From Bacteroidaceae bacterium (GTDB lineage Bacteria > Bacteroidota > Bacteroidia > Bacteroidales > Bacteroidaceae), in the NCBI GenBank assembly GCA_017445925.1, contig JAFSRW010000030.1:1-39911 (forward strand): a stretch of DNA of 39,911 nt. Direction: 5' to 3'. The position numbers and the translations under genes were made by a program. Positions 16,436 through 25,251 of this stretch are shown piece after piece; position 1 is the first letter of the stretch; each line of letters starts with the position of its first letter. The notes under the pieces were generated by a model, which was given only the letters and a program-made list of their open reading frames with translations, searched no databases and was not told where the DNA came from.

Positions 16436-18691
16436 ATGAATTGCTTTTGGCGGAAAATAATTGCATGTATCAGCCTGCTCGTATGTGTTTTCTTTACGGG
16501 ATGTAGCGTTAATCGTTTTATCCCTGAAGATGAATACATGCTGAATCATGTATCTGTCCGTTCTGACGACAAAGAATTCAAGACTGCCCCTCTTATGGGA
16601 TATGTTGGCCAGCATCCTAACAACAAGTGGTTCTCGCTGGTGAAGGTACCTCTTTATATATACTCTCTTTCAGGCAGTGATAGCACAAAACGTTTTAACC
16701 GTTTTATCAGAAGATTGGGAGAGCCACCTGTTTTGTATGATTCGTTATTGTCCCATAAGACGCAGCTTAACATACAGAATGCAACCCAGAATATGGGTTA
16801 TCTGAATGCTGAGGTTAAGTTGCTGGAGGTACCGAATAAGAATCGGATAGGTGTCAGATATTATGTTCTGCCACATCAGCGATATAAAGTAACAGAATTA
16901 CATAAGGATATTCAGGATACGGCCATTGCACAGGTGTTGAAGCAGGATGGCTATGTTTCTTTGCTTCAGGATAATATGCCTTTTGACCTGAATGTCCTGG
17001 AAGCAGAACGAAATCGCCTGAATACGTTTTTGCAAAACAGGGGGTATTACAAGTTCAATAAGGATTTCGTCCGTTTTGAGGCTGATACTACTTTAGGAAA
17101 TCATCAGGTGAATCTGAAGATGATTCTGCAGGAGTATTCCACGGGACGGGCTGAAGTTAGGAAACCACATCAGCGTTATACTATAGGTAACGTCTCTTAT
17201 AACATACCTGTTTCTCATAACAAGCCTTTTGTTCGGCCAAAGGTTATTGCTTCTGCAAGTGAGCTGACAGAAGGGAACCTGTATCGTGAACAGGATATGC
17301 AAGGCTCCTATTCCCGACTGAACAGATTGGGTGCTGTGCAGAGTAGTAGGATCAGTCTTTCGGAGAATGCAGAAGACAGTACCAAGTTGGATGCTCAGAT
17401 ATCTGTTCTGCCCAGCAAAAGAAACTCTTTTAATATAGAATTGGAAGGAACTAACTCGGCAGGTGATTTGGGTGTTGCCGTAGGATTGTCTTATCAGAAT
17501 AGGAATTTCTTCCGTGGCTCTGAACTGTTGAACCTTAAGGCACGTGGCGCCTTTGAGGCAATTAAAGGACTTCGTGGCTATAGCGACCAAAACTTTATAG
17601 AGTATAGTTTCGAGGCTGGAATTGGGTTCCCCGATTTTATCTTTCCTTTCCTCCGGCAGTCATTTCGCAAAAGGGCCCTTGCCACCAGTGAACTGAGTTT
17701 TATGTTCGATTCGCAGGACCGACCAGAGTTTCACCGTCGTGTTCTAACCGCTTCCTGGCGATACAAATGGACCAGAGCTGCTCGCAGGATGCAGCACAGA
17801 ATAGACCTTCTGGACATAAACTATGTATTTATGCCCTGGATTAGTGATACCTTCAGGGAAACCTACCTGGATAATCCTGAAAGCAGGAATGCTATTCTCA
17901 GGTATAACTATGAGAACCTTTTCATCGTAAAATGGGGTTATAGTTTCTCCTACAGCTCGCAGTCGTTAAATCCCAACTCCAAGAACTACGGCACTAATGC
18001 GTACATTATACGTGCCAGCATAGAAACCGCAGGCAACCTGCTGTACGGAATCTCTAATATGAGTGGGGCGTCAAAGAACGACGACGGGCAGTACACCTTG
18101 TTCAGTAATGCTTACGCCCAATATGTGAAGGGCGATTTTGACTTCTCCAAGAGTTTCATGATTAATAATGCCAATTCTCTGGCTATACACTTTGGGCTTG
18201 GCGTTGCTTATCCGTACGGAAACTCAACGATTCTTCCTTACGAGAAACGCTATTTCAGCGGTGGTGCCAATAGTGTGAGGGGATGGAGCGTTCGCGAGTT
18301 GGGACCAGGTACTTTCGTGGGGAATGACGGAAAGATAGATTTTATTAACCAGACAGGCGACGTGAAGCTTGACATGAACATAGAATACCGAACCCATTTG
18401 TTCTGGAAGTTTGATGGCGCTGTATTTATCGATGCCGGTAATATCTGGACGCTACGTGATTATCCCGATCAGCCTGGTGGACAGTTCAAATTTGATACCT
18501 TCTGGCGTCAGATTGCTGTTGCTTACGGCTTGGGTATTCGCTTGAATTTCAACTATTTTATCTTACGATTTGATGGTGGTATGAAAGCTATTCATCCTGC
18601 CTATGAGGATAGCAGACGGCATTATCCGATTATTCATCCCAACTTCAAACGTGACTTCACGTTTCACTTTGCCGTTGGGTTACCATTCTAA
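16436..18691 (+). CDS. tamL: TamL: BamA/TamA-like outer-membrane lipoprotein
   Basis: A 751-residue Omp85-superfamily protein. The N-terminus MNCFWRKIIACISLLVCVFF followed by TGC is a lipoprotein signal, so the mature protein starts at Cys22. This marks it as TamL, the lipidated TamA counterpart of Bacteroidetes. POTRA-like repeats fill about residues 30-320. A C-terminal 16-strand barrel follows, with the conserved GANSVRGW loop motif and a terminal Phe (VGLPF). With TamB it would help insert proteins or move phospholipid at the outer membrane; tamB is not next to it here. An upstream TTG at 16409 would extend the frame but would spoil the lipoprotein signal. It overlaps the convergent lipoprotein gene by 12 nt at its 3' end. 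Confidence 0.87.
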   Translation: MNCFWRKIIACISLLVCVFFTGCSVNRFIPEDEYMLNHVSVRSDDKEFKTAPLMGYVGQHPNNKWFSLVKVPLYIYSLSGSDSTKRFNRFIRRLGEPPVLYDSLLSHKTQLNIQNATQNMGYLNAEVKLLEVPNKNRIGVRYYVLPHQRYKVTELHKDIQDTAIAQVLKQDGYVSLLQDNMPFDLNVLEAERNRLNTFLQNRGYYKFNKDFVRFEADTTLGNHQVNLKMILQEYSTGRAEVRKPHQRYTIGNVSYNIPVSHNKPFVRPKVIASASELTEGNLYREQDMQGSYSRLNRLGAVQSSRISLSENAEDSTKLDAQISVLPSKRNSFNIELEGTNSAGDLGVAVGLSYQNRNFFRGSELLNLKARGAFEAIKGLRGYSDQNFIEYSFEAGIGFPDFIFPFLRQSFRKRALATSELSFMFDSQDRPEFHRRVLTASWRYKWTRAARRMQHRIDLLDINYVFMPWISDTFRETYLDNPESRNAILRYNYENLFIVKWGYSFSYSSQSLNPNSKNYGTNAYIIRASIETAGNLLYGISNMSGASKNDDGQYTLFSNAYAQYVKGDFDFSKSFMINNANSLAIHFGLGVAYPYGNSTILPYEKRYFSGGANSVRGWSVRELGPGTFVGNDGKIDFINQTGDVKLDMNIEYRTHLFWKFDGAVFIDAGNIWTLRDYPDQPGGQFKFDTFWRQIAVAYGLGIRLNFNYFILRFDGGMKAIHPAYEDSRRHYPIIHPNFKRDFTFHFAVGLPF

Positions 18692-19093
18692 CTGGTCTAC
18701 CTTCCATGTGCCTTTTACTTTTTCTAGCTTGACCGTCAGTGAACATTCGCCAAGATAGCCTTTTGTCTCCAGAGAATCACAAACAATTACATTCTTTGCA
18801 TGATAGGTAACGTATGCCGAGTGTTCTGTGACTTCACAATCTTCAGCATCAATCTCTACGTCATGTGAGATGATGGCCAAATCCTCTTCTGTCAGATTCG
18901 AGGCAAACCAGCGCAGTTCTTTCTTTCCGTTATCGGTACATAATGCATCGCAAGTCTCAAAATCGCAGGTAAACAAACTTGTCAGGAAAGCCTTGCCTGC
19001 ATCTGTAGCTTTATGGCTGTTTTCTGAGCAACCACTCAGTAGAATTGCACAAAAGGTGCAGGCAATAAGTGTGATTAGATGTGATAATCTCAT
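18680..19093 (-). CDS. Small lipoprotein with NTF2-like (DUF4878-type) domain
   Basis: A 137-residue predicted lipoprotein. The signal peptide ends in LLSGC, giving lipidated Cys22. The rest has the pattern of an NTF2-like/DUF4878 fold: a helix with KAFLTSLFTCDFETCDALCT, then alternating beta strands ending with KGTWKVDQLEW. Such proteins are envelope proteins of unknown role. The gene is convergent with tamL and overlaps its 3' end by 12 nt. It shares a compact divergent promoter region with the MBL gene. Confidence 0.72.
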   Translation of the reverse strand: MRLSHLITLIACTFCAILLSGCSENSHKATDAGKAFLTSLFTCDFETCDALCTDNGKKELRWFASNLTEEDLAIISHDVEIDAEDCEVTEHSAYVTYHAKNVIVCDSLETKGYLGECSLTVKLEKVKGTWKVDQLEW

Positions 19094-19115
19094 TCTACAT
19101 TCAATTTATTTGACA

Positions 19116-19146
19116 CAAAACTATAGAAAAATTTGTAATTATTCAA
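19116..19146 (-). promoter_or_regulatory. Promoter of the small lipoprotein gene
   Basis: On the minus strand a -7 TAGTTTTG (19116-19123) and a -33 TTG (19144-19146) are 20 nt apart. It overlaps the oppositely oriented MBL promoter. Confidence 0.6.
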
Positions 19147-19163
19147 TAATTGGCGTAAATTTG
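19132..19163 (+). promoter_or_regulatory. Promoter of the MBL-fold gene
   Basis: A -33 TTTG (19132-19135) and a -7 TAAATTTG (19156-19163) are 20 nt apart. The ATG at 19183 follows 19 nt later. Confidence 0.65.
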
Positions 19164-19182
19164 CAAGTAAAATTAATAATTT

Positions 19183-19989
19183 ATGCTAAAATTTCTCTCT
19201 TTGGGGTCGGGTAGCAGTGGAAATTGTTACTATTTGGCTACAGGAAATACAAGCATTCTGATTGATGCTGGAATAGGTATCAGGGTTCTGAAAAAGACGC
19301 TGAAAACCTATGGTATAGATATTGGAGAGATAGATGCTGTTTTTGTAACACATGATCATGCCGACCATATAAAAGCAGTAGGTAATCTTGCCAATGAGTA
19401 TGATAAACTGGTATATTCAACGGAGAAGGTTCATGCTGGAATCAACTCGAATTACTGCATGACAAGCAAACTCACGGAGAAGCATATAAGAATTGTTCAG
19501 AAGGATGTATCTCTCCAGTTGGGCGATTTGCTTATAACCCCCTTTGATGTGCCTCATGACAGCAGCGACTGTGTGGGATACCGCGTTCAGGCCGATGGAG
19601 TGGTATTCTGCCTGATTACCGATGCCGGACACGTTACAAGCATTATGGAAGAGCAGGTTTCAAAGGCCAATTACCTTGTGCTTGAGGCTAACCACGATGA
19701 GGATATGCTGATGATGGGTACCTATCCGGCTTACCTGAAGGGTAGGATCAGAGGAGATAAAGGTCATCTGTGCAACAAGGAATCGGCAAAACTGATAGCT
19801 GAACATGCCACTCCGATACTGAAACATGTGTGGTTGTGCCATCTTAGCGAAGAGAACAATCACCCTGAACTGGCACGTAAAACTGTAGAAGGTTTACTCC
19901 GGAGTTTCGGTATAATACCTGGTGTTGACTTTGAATTGGATATCCTTAAAAGGAAGTCCCCTTCGGATTTGTACGAGTTGAAGCCGTAA
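19183..19989 (+). CDS. MBL-fold metallohydrolase (YycJ/WalJ-like)
   Basis: A 268-residue cytoplasmic metallo-beta-lactamase-fold hydrolase. It begins with the family's FLSLGSGSSGNCYYL, and the metal-binding motif THDHADH is intact near residue 57. Later metal ligands appear in TDAGH and in WLCHLSEENNHPE. This layout is typical of the YycJ/WalJ group of putative phosphodiesterases or exonucleases, often linked to cell-wall or DNA-repair functions in other phyla. It has its own promoter and lies upstream of the tRNA-Lys genes. Confidence 0.85.
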   Translation: MLKFLSLGSGSSGNCYYLATGNTSILIDAGIGIRVLKKTLKTYGIDIGEIDAVFVTHDHADHIKAVGNLANEYDKLVYSTEKVHAGINSNYCMTSKLTEKHIRIVQKDVSLQLGDLLITPFDVPHDSSDCVGYRVQADGVVFCLITDAGHVTSIMEEQVSKANYLVLEANHDEDMLMMGTYPAYLKGRIRGDKGHLCNKESAKLIAEHATPILKHVWLCHLSEENNHPELARKTVEGLLRSFGIIPGVDFELDILKRKSPSDLYELKP

Positions 19990-20012
19990 CAGAAAAAAAA
20001 GTAATAAAACAT

Positions 20013-20043
20013 TTGCTCAATTCGGCAAAAGTCCGTACCTTTG
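20013..20043 (+). promoter_or_regulatory. Promoter of the tRNA-Lys pair
   Basis: A -33 TTG (20013-20015) and a -7 TACCTTTG (20036-20043) are 20 nt apart. The first tRNA begins 23 nt after the -7 element. Confidence 0.75.
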
Positions 20044-20065
20044 CACTCGCAAAAACAAAACATAC

Positions 20066-20138
20066 GCGTCCTTAGCTCAGTTGGTAGAGCAATTGACTCT
20101 TAATCAATGGGTCCAGGGTTCGAGCCCCTGAGGGCGTA
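20066..20138 (+). tRNA. tRNA-Lys (anticodon CTT), copy 1
   Basis: This 73-nt tRNA folds into a full cloverleaf. The D stem is GCTC/GAGC, the anticodon stem ATTGA/TCAAT with loop CTCTTAA (anticodon CTT at 20099-20101), and the T stem CAGGG/CCCTG with TTCGAGC. The acceptor stem has G-U pairs at 1-72 and 4-69, and the discriminator is A. The 3' CCA is not encoded. It reads AAG, which is clearly the favoured Lys codon in the genes here. Confidence 0.95.
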
Positions 20139-20167
20139 CTAAGAGATAAGAATGTTGTGTTTTTGAT

Positions 20168-20240
20168 GCGTCCTTAGCTCAGTTGGTAGAGCAATTGACT
20201 CTTAATCAATGGGTCCAGGGTTCGAGCCCCTGAGGGCGTA
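20168..20240 (+). tRNA. tRNA-Lys (anticodon CTT), copy 2
   Basis: This copy is identical over all 73 nt to the tRNA at 20066-20138 and follows it after a 29-nt spacer. The two are in one transcript under one promoter and one terminator. The spacers and flanks are not conserved, so the duplication covers just the tRNA. Confidence 0.95.
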
Positions 20241-20250
20241 CAGCAAGGAA

Positions 20251-20280
20251 GGATGGACTCTTTAGGGTTCATCCTTTTTT
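20251..20280 (+). terminator. Terminator after the tRNA-Lys pair
   Basis: GGATGGAC (20251-20258) pairs with GTTCATCC (20267-20274), including one G-U pair, around an 8-nt loop and is followed by six T residues. It ends 34 nt before aspS, which shows no clear promoter of its own. Confidence 0.75.
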
Positions 20281-20313
20281 CGTAACGGAAAGACAAAATA
20301 AATATTTATAATA

Positions 20314-22104
20314 ATGTATAGAACAAAAACTTGCGGTGAGTTGCGTCTCACCAATGTGGGCCAGAAGGTAACGTTAGCCGGATGGGTGCAGAGTGTGCAC
20401 AATCTGGGTGCCCTTACTTTCGTCGACCTAAGAGACCGTTATGGTATTACCCAGCTGGCATTTACAGAAGATGCACCAGAGGAGTTGCGACTGAAAGCCG
20501 GTAAACTGGGACGTGAGTTCGTTCTGCAGGCAACAGGTGTTGTGGCAGAGCGTTATTCCAAGAATAAGAACATCCCTACGGGTGAGATTGAGATTCTCGT
20601 TGAGGAACTGAACATCCTTAATGAGAGTGCAACACCTCCCTTTACTATTGAGGAGAACTCTGATGGTGGCGATGACCTTCGTATGAAGTATCGTTACCTC
20701 GACCTCCGTCGTCCTGTTGTACGTCAGAACTTGGAGCTTCGTCATAAGTTTGCCTTCGAGGTTCGCCGTTACCTGGACGAGCAGGGCTTCCTGGAGATAG
20801 AGACCCCGGTTCTTGTGAACAGTACCCCAGAGGGTGCTCGCGACTTTGTTGTACCCAGTCGTATGAATCCTGGTCAGTTCTATGCTCTTCCTCAGAGTCC
20901 TCAGACCCTTAAGCAGCTCTTAATGGTGGCAGGTATGGATCGTTACTTCCAGATTGTAAAGTGTTTCCGCGACGAGGATCTGCGTGCCGACCGTCAGCCA
21001 GAATTTACTCAGATTGACTGTGAAATGTCTTTCGTTGAACAGGAGGATATTCTGCAGATGTTCGAGGGTATGAGTCGTCACCTCTTTAAGACCATAAAGG
21101 GAATAGATATACCCGCTCTTCCCCGTATGACTTGGGCTGATGCCATGAAGTACTACGGTAGCGATAAGCCCGATACCCGCTTCGGCATGAAGTTCGTGGA
21201 GCTGAAGAACTGCCAGCCCGATAATGCTTCGCGTGAGATTGTCGAGAGCATCTTCCCTGCAGGCTTCGGCGTGTTTGACGATGCCAAGTACATTGGTGCC
21301 ATCTGTGCAGAGGGTCAGGCTGTTTACACCCGTAAGCAGATAGACCAGTTGACCGACTTTGTGAAGCGTCCTCAGATTGGTGCCAAGGGTCTGGTTTATG
21401 CCCGTGTGGAGGAGGATGGCAATGTAAAGAGTTCTGTAGATAAGTTCTATGGCTCCGAGACACTCGAAGTCCTGAAACAGAAGATGAATGCCAAGCCTGG
21501 CGATTTGATTCTAATCCTCTGCGGCGATGATGCCATGAAGGTACGCAAGCAACTTTCAGAACTACGCCTTGAGATGGGTTCACGTATGGGCCTCAGAGAT
21601 AAGAATAAGTATTCATGCCTCTGGGTTATCGACTTCCCCATGTATGAGTGGAGTGATGAGGAGCAGCGCCTGATGGCTATGCATCATCCGTTCACTTCTC
21701 CTAAGCCCGAGGATATTCCTCTGCTTGATACCGATCCTGCCAGTGTTCGCGCCAATGCTTATGATATGGTAATAAACGGAGTGGAAGTTGGTGGCGGTAG
21801 CATCCGTATTCATGACGCTAAGACCCAGCAGAAGATATTCGAGATTCTAGGCTTCACACCCGAGCAGGCTCAGCAGAAGTTCGGATTCCTGATGAATGCC
21901 TTCAAGTTCGGAGCACCTCCACACGGAGGTTTGGCTTACGGATTGGACCGTTTTGTTAGTCTGTTTGCTGGACTTGACAGCATCCGCGACTGCATTGCCT
22001 TCCCCAAGAATAATAGCGGACGTGATGTTATGCTGGATGCTCCCGGCTTCCTGGAACAGGCTCAATTGGATGAGTTGAACCTTCAGGTTCTTCCTCGGGA
22101 ATAA
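20314..22104 (+). CDS. aspS: Aspartyl-tRNA synthetase
   Basis: A 596-residue class II synthetase of the bacterial type, charging tRNA-Asp in the cytoplasm. It has an N-terminal OB-fold anticodon-binding domain ([20 protein letters not shown]). Class II motif 2 is in [18 protein letters not shown], the bacterial GAD insertion lies in the middle, and motif 3 is [10 protein letters not shown] near the end. The length is normal. It follows the two tRNA-Lys genes and their terminator. Since no TAnnTTTG element is visible in the 33 nt before the ATG, expression may depend on read-through of the tRNA terminator or on an unrecognised promoter. Confidence 0.96.
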   Translation: MYRTKTCGELRLTNVGQKVTLAGWVQSVHNLGALTFVDLRDRYGITQLAFTEDAPEELRLKAGKLGREFVLQATGVVAERYSKNKNIPTGEIEILVEELNILNESATPPFTIEENSDGGDDLRMKYRYLDLRRPVVRQNLELRHKFAFEVRRYLDEQGFLEIETPVLVNSTPEGARDFVVPSRMNPGQFYALPQSPQTLKQLLMVAGMDRYFQIVKCFRDEDLRADRQPEFTQIDCEMSFVEQEDILQMFEGMSRHLFKTIKGIDIPALPRMTWADAMKYYGSDKPDTRFGMKFVELKNCQPDNASREIVESIFPAGFGVFDDAKYIGAICAEGQAVYTRKQIDQLTDFVKRPQIGAKGLVYARVEEDGNVKSSVDKFYGSETLEVLKQKMNAKPGDLILILCGDDAMKVRKQLSELRLEMGSRMGLRDKNKYSCLWVIDFPMYEWSDEEQRLMAMHHPFTSPKPEDIPLLDTDPASVRANAYDMVINGVEVGGGSIRIHDAKTQQKIFEILGFTPEQAQQKFGFLMNAFKFGAPPHGGLAYGLDRFVSLFAGLDSIRDCIAFPKNNSGRDVMLDAPGFLEQAQLDELNLQVLPRE

Positions 22105-22124
22105 GTTTTCCGATAATATACAAG

Positions 22125-22158
22125 GAAGGCTGTATGTGCTTGGTGCCATACAGCCTTC
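22125..22158 (+). terminator. Hairpin terminator of aspS
   Basis: GAAGGCTGTATG (22125-22136) pairs perfectly with CATACAGCCTTC (22147-22158), followed by a broken T tract. It lies between the convergent aspS and rng genes. Confidence 0.65.
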
Positions 22159-22181
22159 TTCGTTTTAGTGTAGTGTGGAAT

Positions 22182-23756
22182 TTAACGTATTTCCACCTCT
22201 TCCTTCATGTCAATTTCCTGTCCGTCTGAATCCATGAACTGATATTCCAAGAACGCCAGTTTTTGGCTTGGTATTACCTTTACACCAAGGCCGTATTTCC
22301 ATTGCCATTTACGTTTCAGGGAGATAATCCCTCGGCAAAGGAATGCATATACGTAGGGGTGAACGTAGACGTTGAAACGCTTCATGCCCAACTTCTTGTT
22401 CAGCAGCTTTATTTTTCCTTCCAGTACGCTTTCAAAGAGGAAGCTGCTCTTAATCTTTCCCGTTCCATGGCAGGTGGGACAAGATTCCTCTACCTGCACA
22501 TCCATTACGGGTCTTACACGTTGGCGGGTAATCTGCATGAGGCCGAACTTCGAGAGGGGCAGAATGTTGTGGCGGGCACGGTCGCGCTTCATGTTCTCAC
22601 ACATGTGTTCGTAAAGTGCCTGGCGGTCTTCTGCCAATTTCATATCAATGAAATCAACTACTATGATGCCGCCCATATCCCTCAGTCTCAGTTGGCGTGC
22701 CAACTCGTCGGCTGCACCCAGGTTTACTTCCAGTGCATTGGCTTCCTGTCCGTTCTTATTCTTTGTACGGTTGCCGCTGTTTACGTCCACTACGTGTAGC
22801 GCCTCGGTGTGCTCTATAATCAGGTAAGCTCCGTGCTTGTACGAAACGGTACGTCCGAAACCCGACTTTATCTGCCTCGTTATGTCGAAGTTGTCAAAGA
22901 TGGGCAGTTTACCCTTGTACAGTTTAACCACACTCAGCCTGTCGGGAGCTATCATCGTAACGTAGTCTTTAACCTCCTGGAAAACATCCTCATTATTCAC
23001 GTAGATGTTTTCGTAACTCGGGTTAAAGAGGTCTCTCAGCATACCTACGGTACGGCTTGTCTCCTCGTAAACCAGTGTGGGCTGTGTCTTGGCCTTCTGC
23101 GCTTGTCTTAAGCTGTCTTCCCAGCGTTTTACCAACACCTTCAGTTCGGTGTCAATTTCAGCAACGCGTTTTCCTTCTGCTACTGTTCGTACTATCACGC
23201 CACAGTTGTGTGGCTTTATGCTCTGGATAATCTGTTTAAGTCTCGACCGCTCCTCTGCACTCTTTATCTTGGTGGAGATGGAGATTTTGTCGTCAAAAGG
23301 TATTAGAACCAGGTAGCGTCCGGGGAAGGATATTTCACAAGTCAGGCGTGGCCCTTTAGTGCTGATGGGCTCCTTAACTATCTGTACCAGTATTTCCTGT
23401 CCTTGTTGGAGTACATTCTGTACACTGCCGGTTTTCTCCAGCTCATTTTGGAATGTAGCTTTCTCAAAGGGGTATAGGTTCTTCTTGTCGTTCAGAACCT
23501 GCTTCAGATATTTTGCATACGAGTTAAACTGAGCCCCTAGGTCCAGATAGTGAAGAAAAGCATCCCGTTCATGTCCTACGTTAACAAAACAGGCGTTCAG
23601 ACCAGGCATTAATTTGCGGACTTTAGCCAAATAGATATTGCCTACCGCAAAGGAGGCAGACTGCTCTTCTTCCTGGTATTCCACCAGTTTCTTGTCTTCA
23701 GTAAGAGCAATGGCAATCTTTTTTGGCTGAACGTCAATGAAAAGTTCGCTCGTCAT
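22182..23756 (-). CDS. rng: Ribonuclease G/E family
   Basis: A 524-residue endoribonuclease of the RNase E/G family that acts in rRNA maturation and mRNA decay. An S1 RNA-binding domain spans about residues 38-125 (NIYLAKVRKLMPGLNACFVN). The catalytic core contains the metal-binding VVDFIDM near residue 350. The zinc-link motif CPTCHGTGK lies near residue 430. It lacks the long C-terminal scaffold of RNase E, so it is RNase G-like. A terminator stands between it and the upstream COX24-like gene, so it needs read-through or its own promoter, which I could not identify. Confidence 0.92.
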   Translation of the reverse strand: MTSELFIDVQPKKIAIALTEDKKLVEYQEEEQSASFAVGNIYLAKVRKLMPGLNACFVNVGHERDAFLHYLDLGAQFNSYAKYLKQVLNDKKNLYPFEKATFQNELEKTGSVQNVLQQGQEILVQIVKEPISTKGPRLTCEISFPGRYLVLIPFDDKISISTKIKSAEERSRLKQIIQSIKPHNCGVIVRTVAEGKRVAEIDTELKVLVKRWEDSLRQAQKAKTQPTLVYEETSRTVGMLRDLFNPSYENIYVNNEDVFQEVKDYVTMIAPDRLSVVKLYKGKLPIFDNFDITRQIKSGFGRTVSYKHGAYLIIEHTEALHVVDVNSGNRTKNKNGQEANALEVNLGAADELARQLRLRDMGGIIVVDFIDMKLAEDRQALYEHMCENMKRDRARHNILPLSKFGLMQITRQRVRPVMDVQVEESCPTCHGTGKIKSSFLFESVLEGKIKLLNKKLGMKRFNVYVHPYVYAFLCRGIISLKRKWQWKYGLGVKVIPSQKLAFLEYQFMDSDGQEIDMKEEVEIR

Positions 23757-23789
23757 TCTTGTCTTTCTTGTTTTGTTAAATCCAAATCT

Positions 23790-23830
23790 TAAAAAAGACT
23801 CGGTGACATGTTGAAGTCTGTCACCGAGCC
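23790..23830 (-). terminator. Terminator after the COX24-like gene
   Basis: CTCGGTGACA and TGTCACCGAG (23799-23828) form a perfect 10-bp stem around a 10-nt loop. On the minus strand it is followed by TCTTTTTT. Confidence 0.85.
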
Positions 23831-23850
23831 ATGTCTTCTGAGAAGTACTT

Positions 23851-23940
23851 TTACTTGCTCTTATGTCTGTTCTTTCTCAGTCTCTTCTTACGCTTGTGAG
23901 TAGACATTTTGTGTCTCTTATGCTTCTTTCCGTTTGGCAT
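23851..23940 (-). CDS. 29-residue basic protein, AURKAIP1/COX24-domain type (likely ribosomal)
   Basis: A very short gene: MPNGKKHKRH continuing to KNRHKSK, 29 residues, more than half Lys, Arg or His. The core THKRKKRLRKNRHK resembles the AURKAIP1/COX24 (mS38-like) domain, found in mitochondrial small-subunit proteins and in actinobacterial bS22. Bacteroidetes genomes carry such proteins of about this size. It probably binds rRNA as a small ribosomal subunit component. It has its own -7 element and a strong terminator, which argues that it is a real, well expressed gene. Residues and length are seen directly; the ribosomal role is inference. Confidence 0.8.
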   Translation of the reverse strand: MPNGKKHKRHKMSTHKRKKRLRKNRHKSK

Positions 23941-23991
23941 AATTGTTTGTTATTTATGGGTTAGTACTATTATTTCTTCCTTTTTGGTGTG

Positions 23992-23999
23992 CAAAAGTA
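23992..23999 (-). promoter_or_regulatory. Promoter -7 of the COX24-like gene
   Basis: TACTTTTG on the minus strand fits TAnnTTTG and lies 51 nt upstream of the ATG. The -33 element is not clear. Confidence 0.5.
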
Positions 24000-24062
24000 C
24001 AATTTTTATCTTAAAGCCGAAAGTATTTCCTTGTTTTTTTATCATAAAAACAACAGATATGC

Positions 24063-24093
24063 TTGTTTCTCCCCCTGTTTTTGCGTAATTTTG
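24063..24093 (+). promoter_or_regulatory. mutY promoter
   Basis: A -33 TTG (24063-24065) and a -7 TAATTTTG (24086-24093) are 20 nt apart. This places the transcription start near 24098 and rules out a start codon at 24063. Confidence 0.7.
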
Positions 24094-24122
24094 TGGGCAA
24101 AAAAGGGACAAAACTACACGAA

Positions 24123-25142
24123 ATGGCCGATTTCGCAGCAATAATAGAGCATTGGTACGGGCAGAATAAGAGGGCGTTGCCTTGGCGTGAGACCACCAAT
24201 CCATATTATATATGGCTCTCTGAGATTATCCTACAGCAGACCAGGGTAGAGCAGGGCAGATCTTACTATGAGCGTTTTGTCTCGGCTTTCCCTACCGTTC
24301 AGGCTTTAGCCGATGCTTCTGAGGAGCAAGTTCTTCTGCTTTGGCAAGGCCTTGGTTACTACAGCAGGGCAAGGAATCTGCATAAGGCAGCACAGCAGAT
24401 TGCTGCCCATGGCTCATTCCCTTCGGATTATAAGAGCCTCCTCTCCCTGCCTGGAGTCGGCCCTTATACGGCAGCTGCTATAGCCAGCTTTGCATACGGA
24501 CAGCCCTATGCTGTTGTGGATGGAAACGTTTTCCGCGTTCTGTCAAGATACTTCGGAGTAGAAACACCCATTGATTCTACTGACGGGAAAAAAGAATTCA
24601 AAGCGTTGGCAGATGAGTTGTTGGATAAGAAACGCCCTTCCTTTTATAATCAGGCTATTATGGATTTCGGTGCCGTAGTCTGCAAGCCATCTGGCGCTGA
24701 TTGCTCCCTCTGTCCCCTCTCAGATGCTTGTGTGGCTTATGCGCAGAACCGTGTGCAACAACTTCCTGTAAAGGAAAAGAAATTATTACAGAAAACACGT
24801 TGGTTTTCATACGTTTACGTTTGTACAGATAAAGAAGATGTTCTTATAACAAGAAGGATCAAGGATGACATCTGGAAAGGTCTTTATGAGTTCCCTTTGA
24901 TTGAGTCGGAGGAGGAACTTCCACTCACTTCTTTCCTGCATCATTTCCCCAAGGGCGAGTGGCGTCTGCTCCGTCAGGGATTTGTTCACCAACTGACACA
25001 CCAGCATCTGGTAGTCAATTTCTATAGGTTACAACTCCCACAGAAAGACTCTTCCTTGCCAGGCATTTGGGTAAAAAAATCAGAACTTCAAAATTTTGCC
25101 TTCCCCCAACTTCTTGTCAAGTTGATGGATATAGTATCTTGA
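24123..25142 (+). CDS. mutY: A/G-specific adenine glycosylase
   Basis: A 339-residue DNA-repair enzyme that removes adenine mispaired with 8-oxoguanine. The N-terminal HhH-GPD domain has LPWRETTNPYYIWLSEIILQ with the catalytic Glu, the helix-hairpin-helix LPGVGPYTAAAIASFA and the catalytic Asp in VVDGNVFRVLSR. The [4Fe-4S] cluster loop is complete: four Cys in CKPSGADCSLCPLSDAC. A C-terminal NUDIX-like domain that recognises 8-oxoG follows. The frame extends upstream to 24063, but that region is the promoter; the ATG at 24123 is used. Confidence 0.95.
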   Translation: MADFAAIIEHWYGQNKRALPWRETTNPYYIWLSEIILQQTRVEQGRSYYERFVSAFPTVQALADASEEQVLLLWQGLGYYSRARNLHKAAQQIAAHGSFPSDYKSLLSLPGVGPYTAAAIASFAYGQPYAVVDGNVFRVLSRYFGVETPIDSTDGKKEFKALADELLDKKRPSFYNQAIMDFGAVVCKPSGADCSLCPLSDACVAYAQNRVQQLPVKEKKLLQKTRWFSYVYVCTDKEDVLITRRIKDDIWKGLYEFPLIESEEELPLTSFLHHFPKGEWRLLRQGFVHQLTHQHLVVNFYRLQLPQKDSSLPGIWVKKSELQNFAFPQLLVKLMDIVS

Positions 25143-25216
25143 TAATATTTTGCCCCATTTTACTAAAATAGGATAAGTTTTTTCTCATCTTTTTATTTCC
25201 TTATCCTAAAAAGTCA

Positions 25217-25224
25217 TATCTTTG
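25217..25224 (+). promoter_or_regulatory. Promoter -7 of the aldo/keto reductase operon
   Basis: TATCTTTG matches TAnnTTTG and lies 27 nt before the ATG at 25252. No -33 TTG is found at the usual distance. Confidence 0.55.
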
Positions 25225-25251
25225 TGGGGCAAATGCCTCTTATATAATATA

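Noticed and set aside
16373-16615. Upstream extension of the TrmH-family gene by 81 codons
   Set aside because: The extension crosses the trmH -7 element and the tamL start and has no family similarity; the ATG at 16372 fits the domain.
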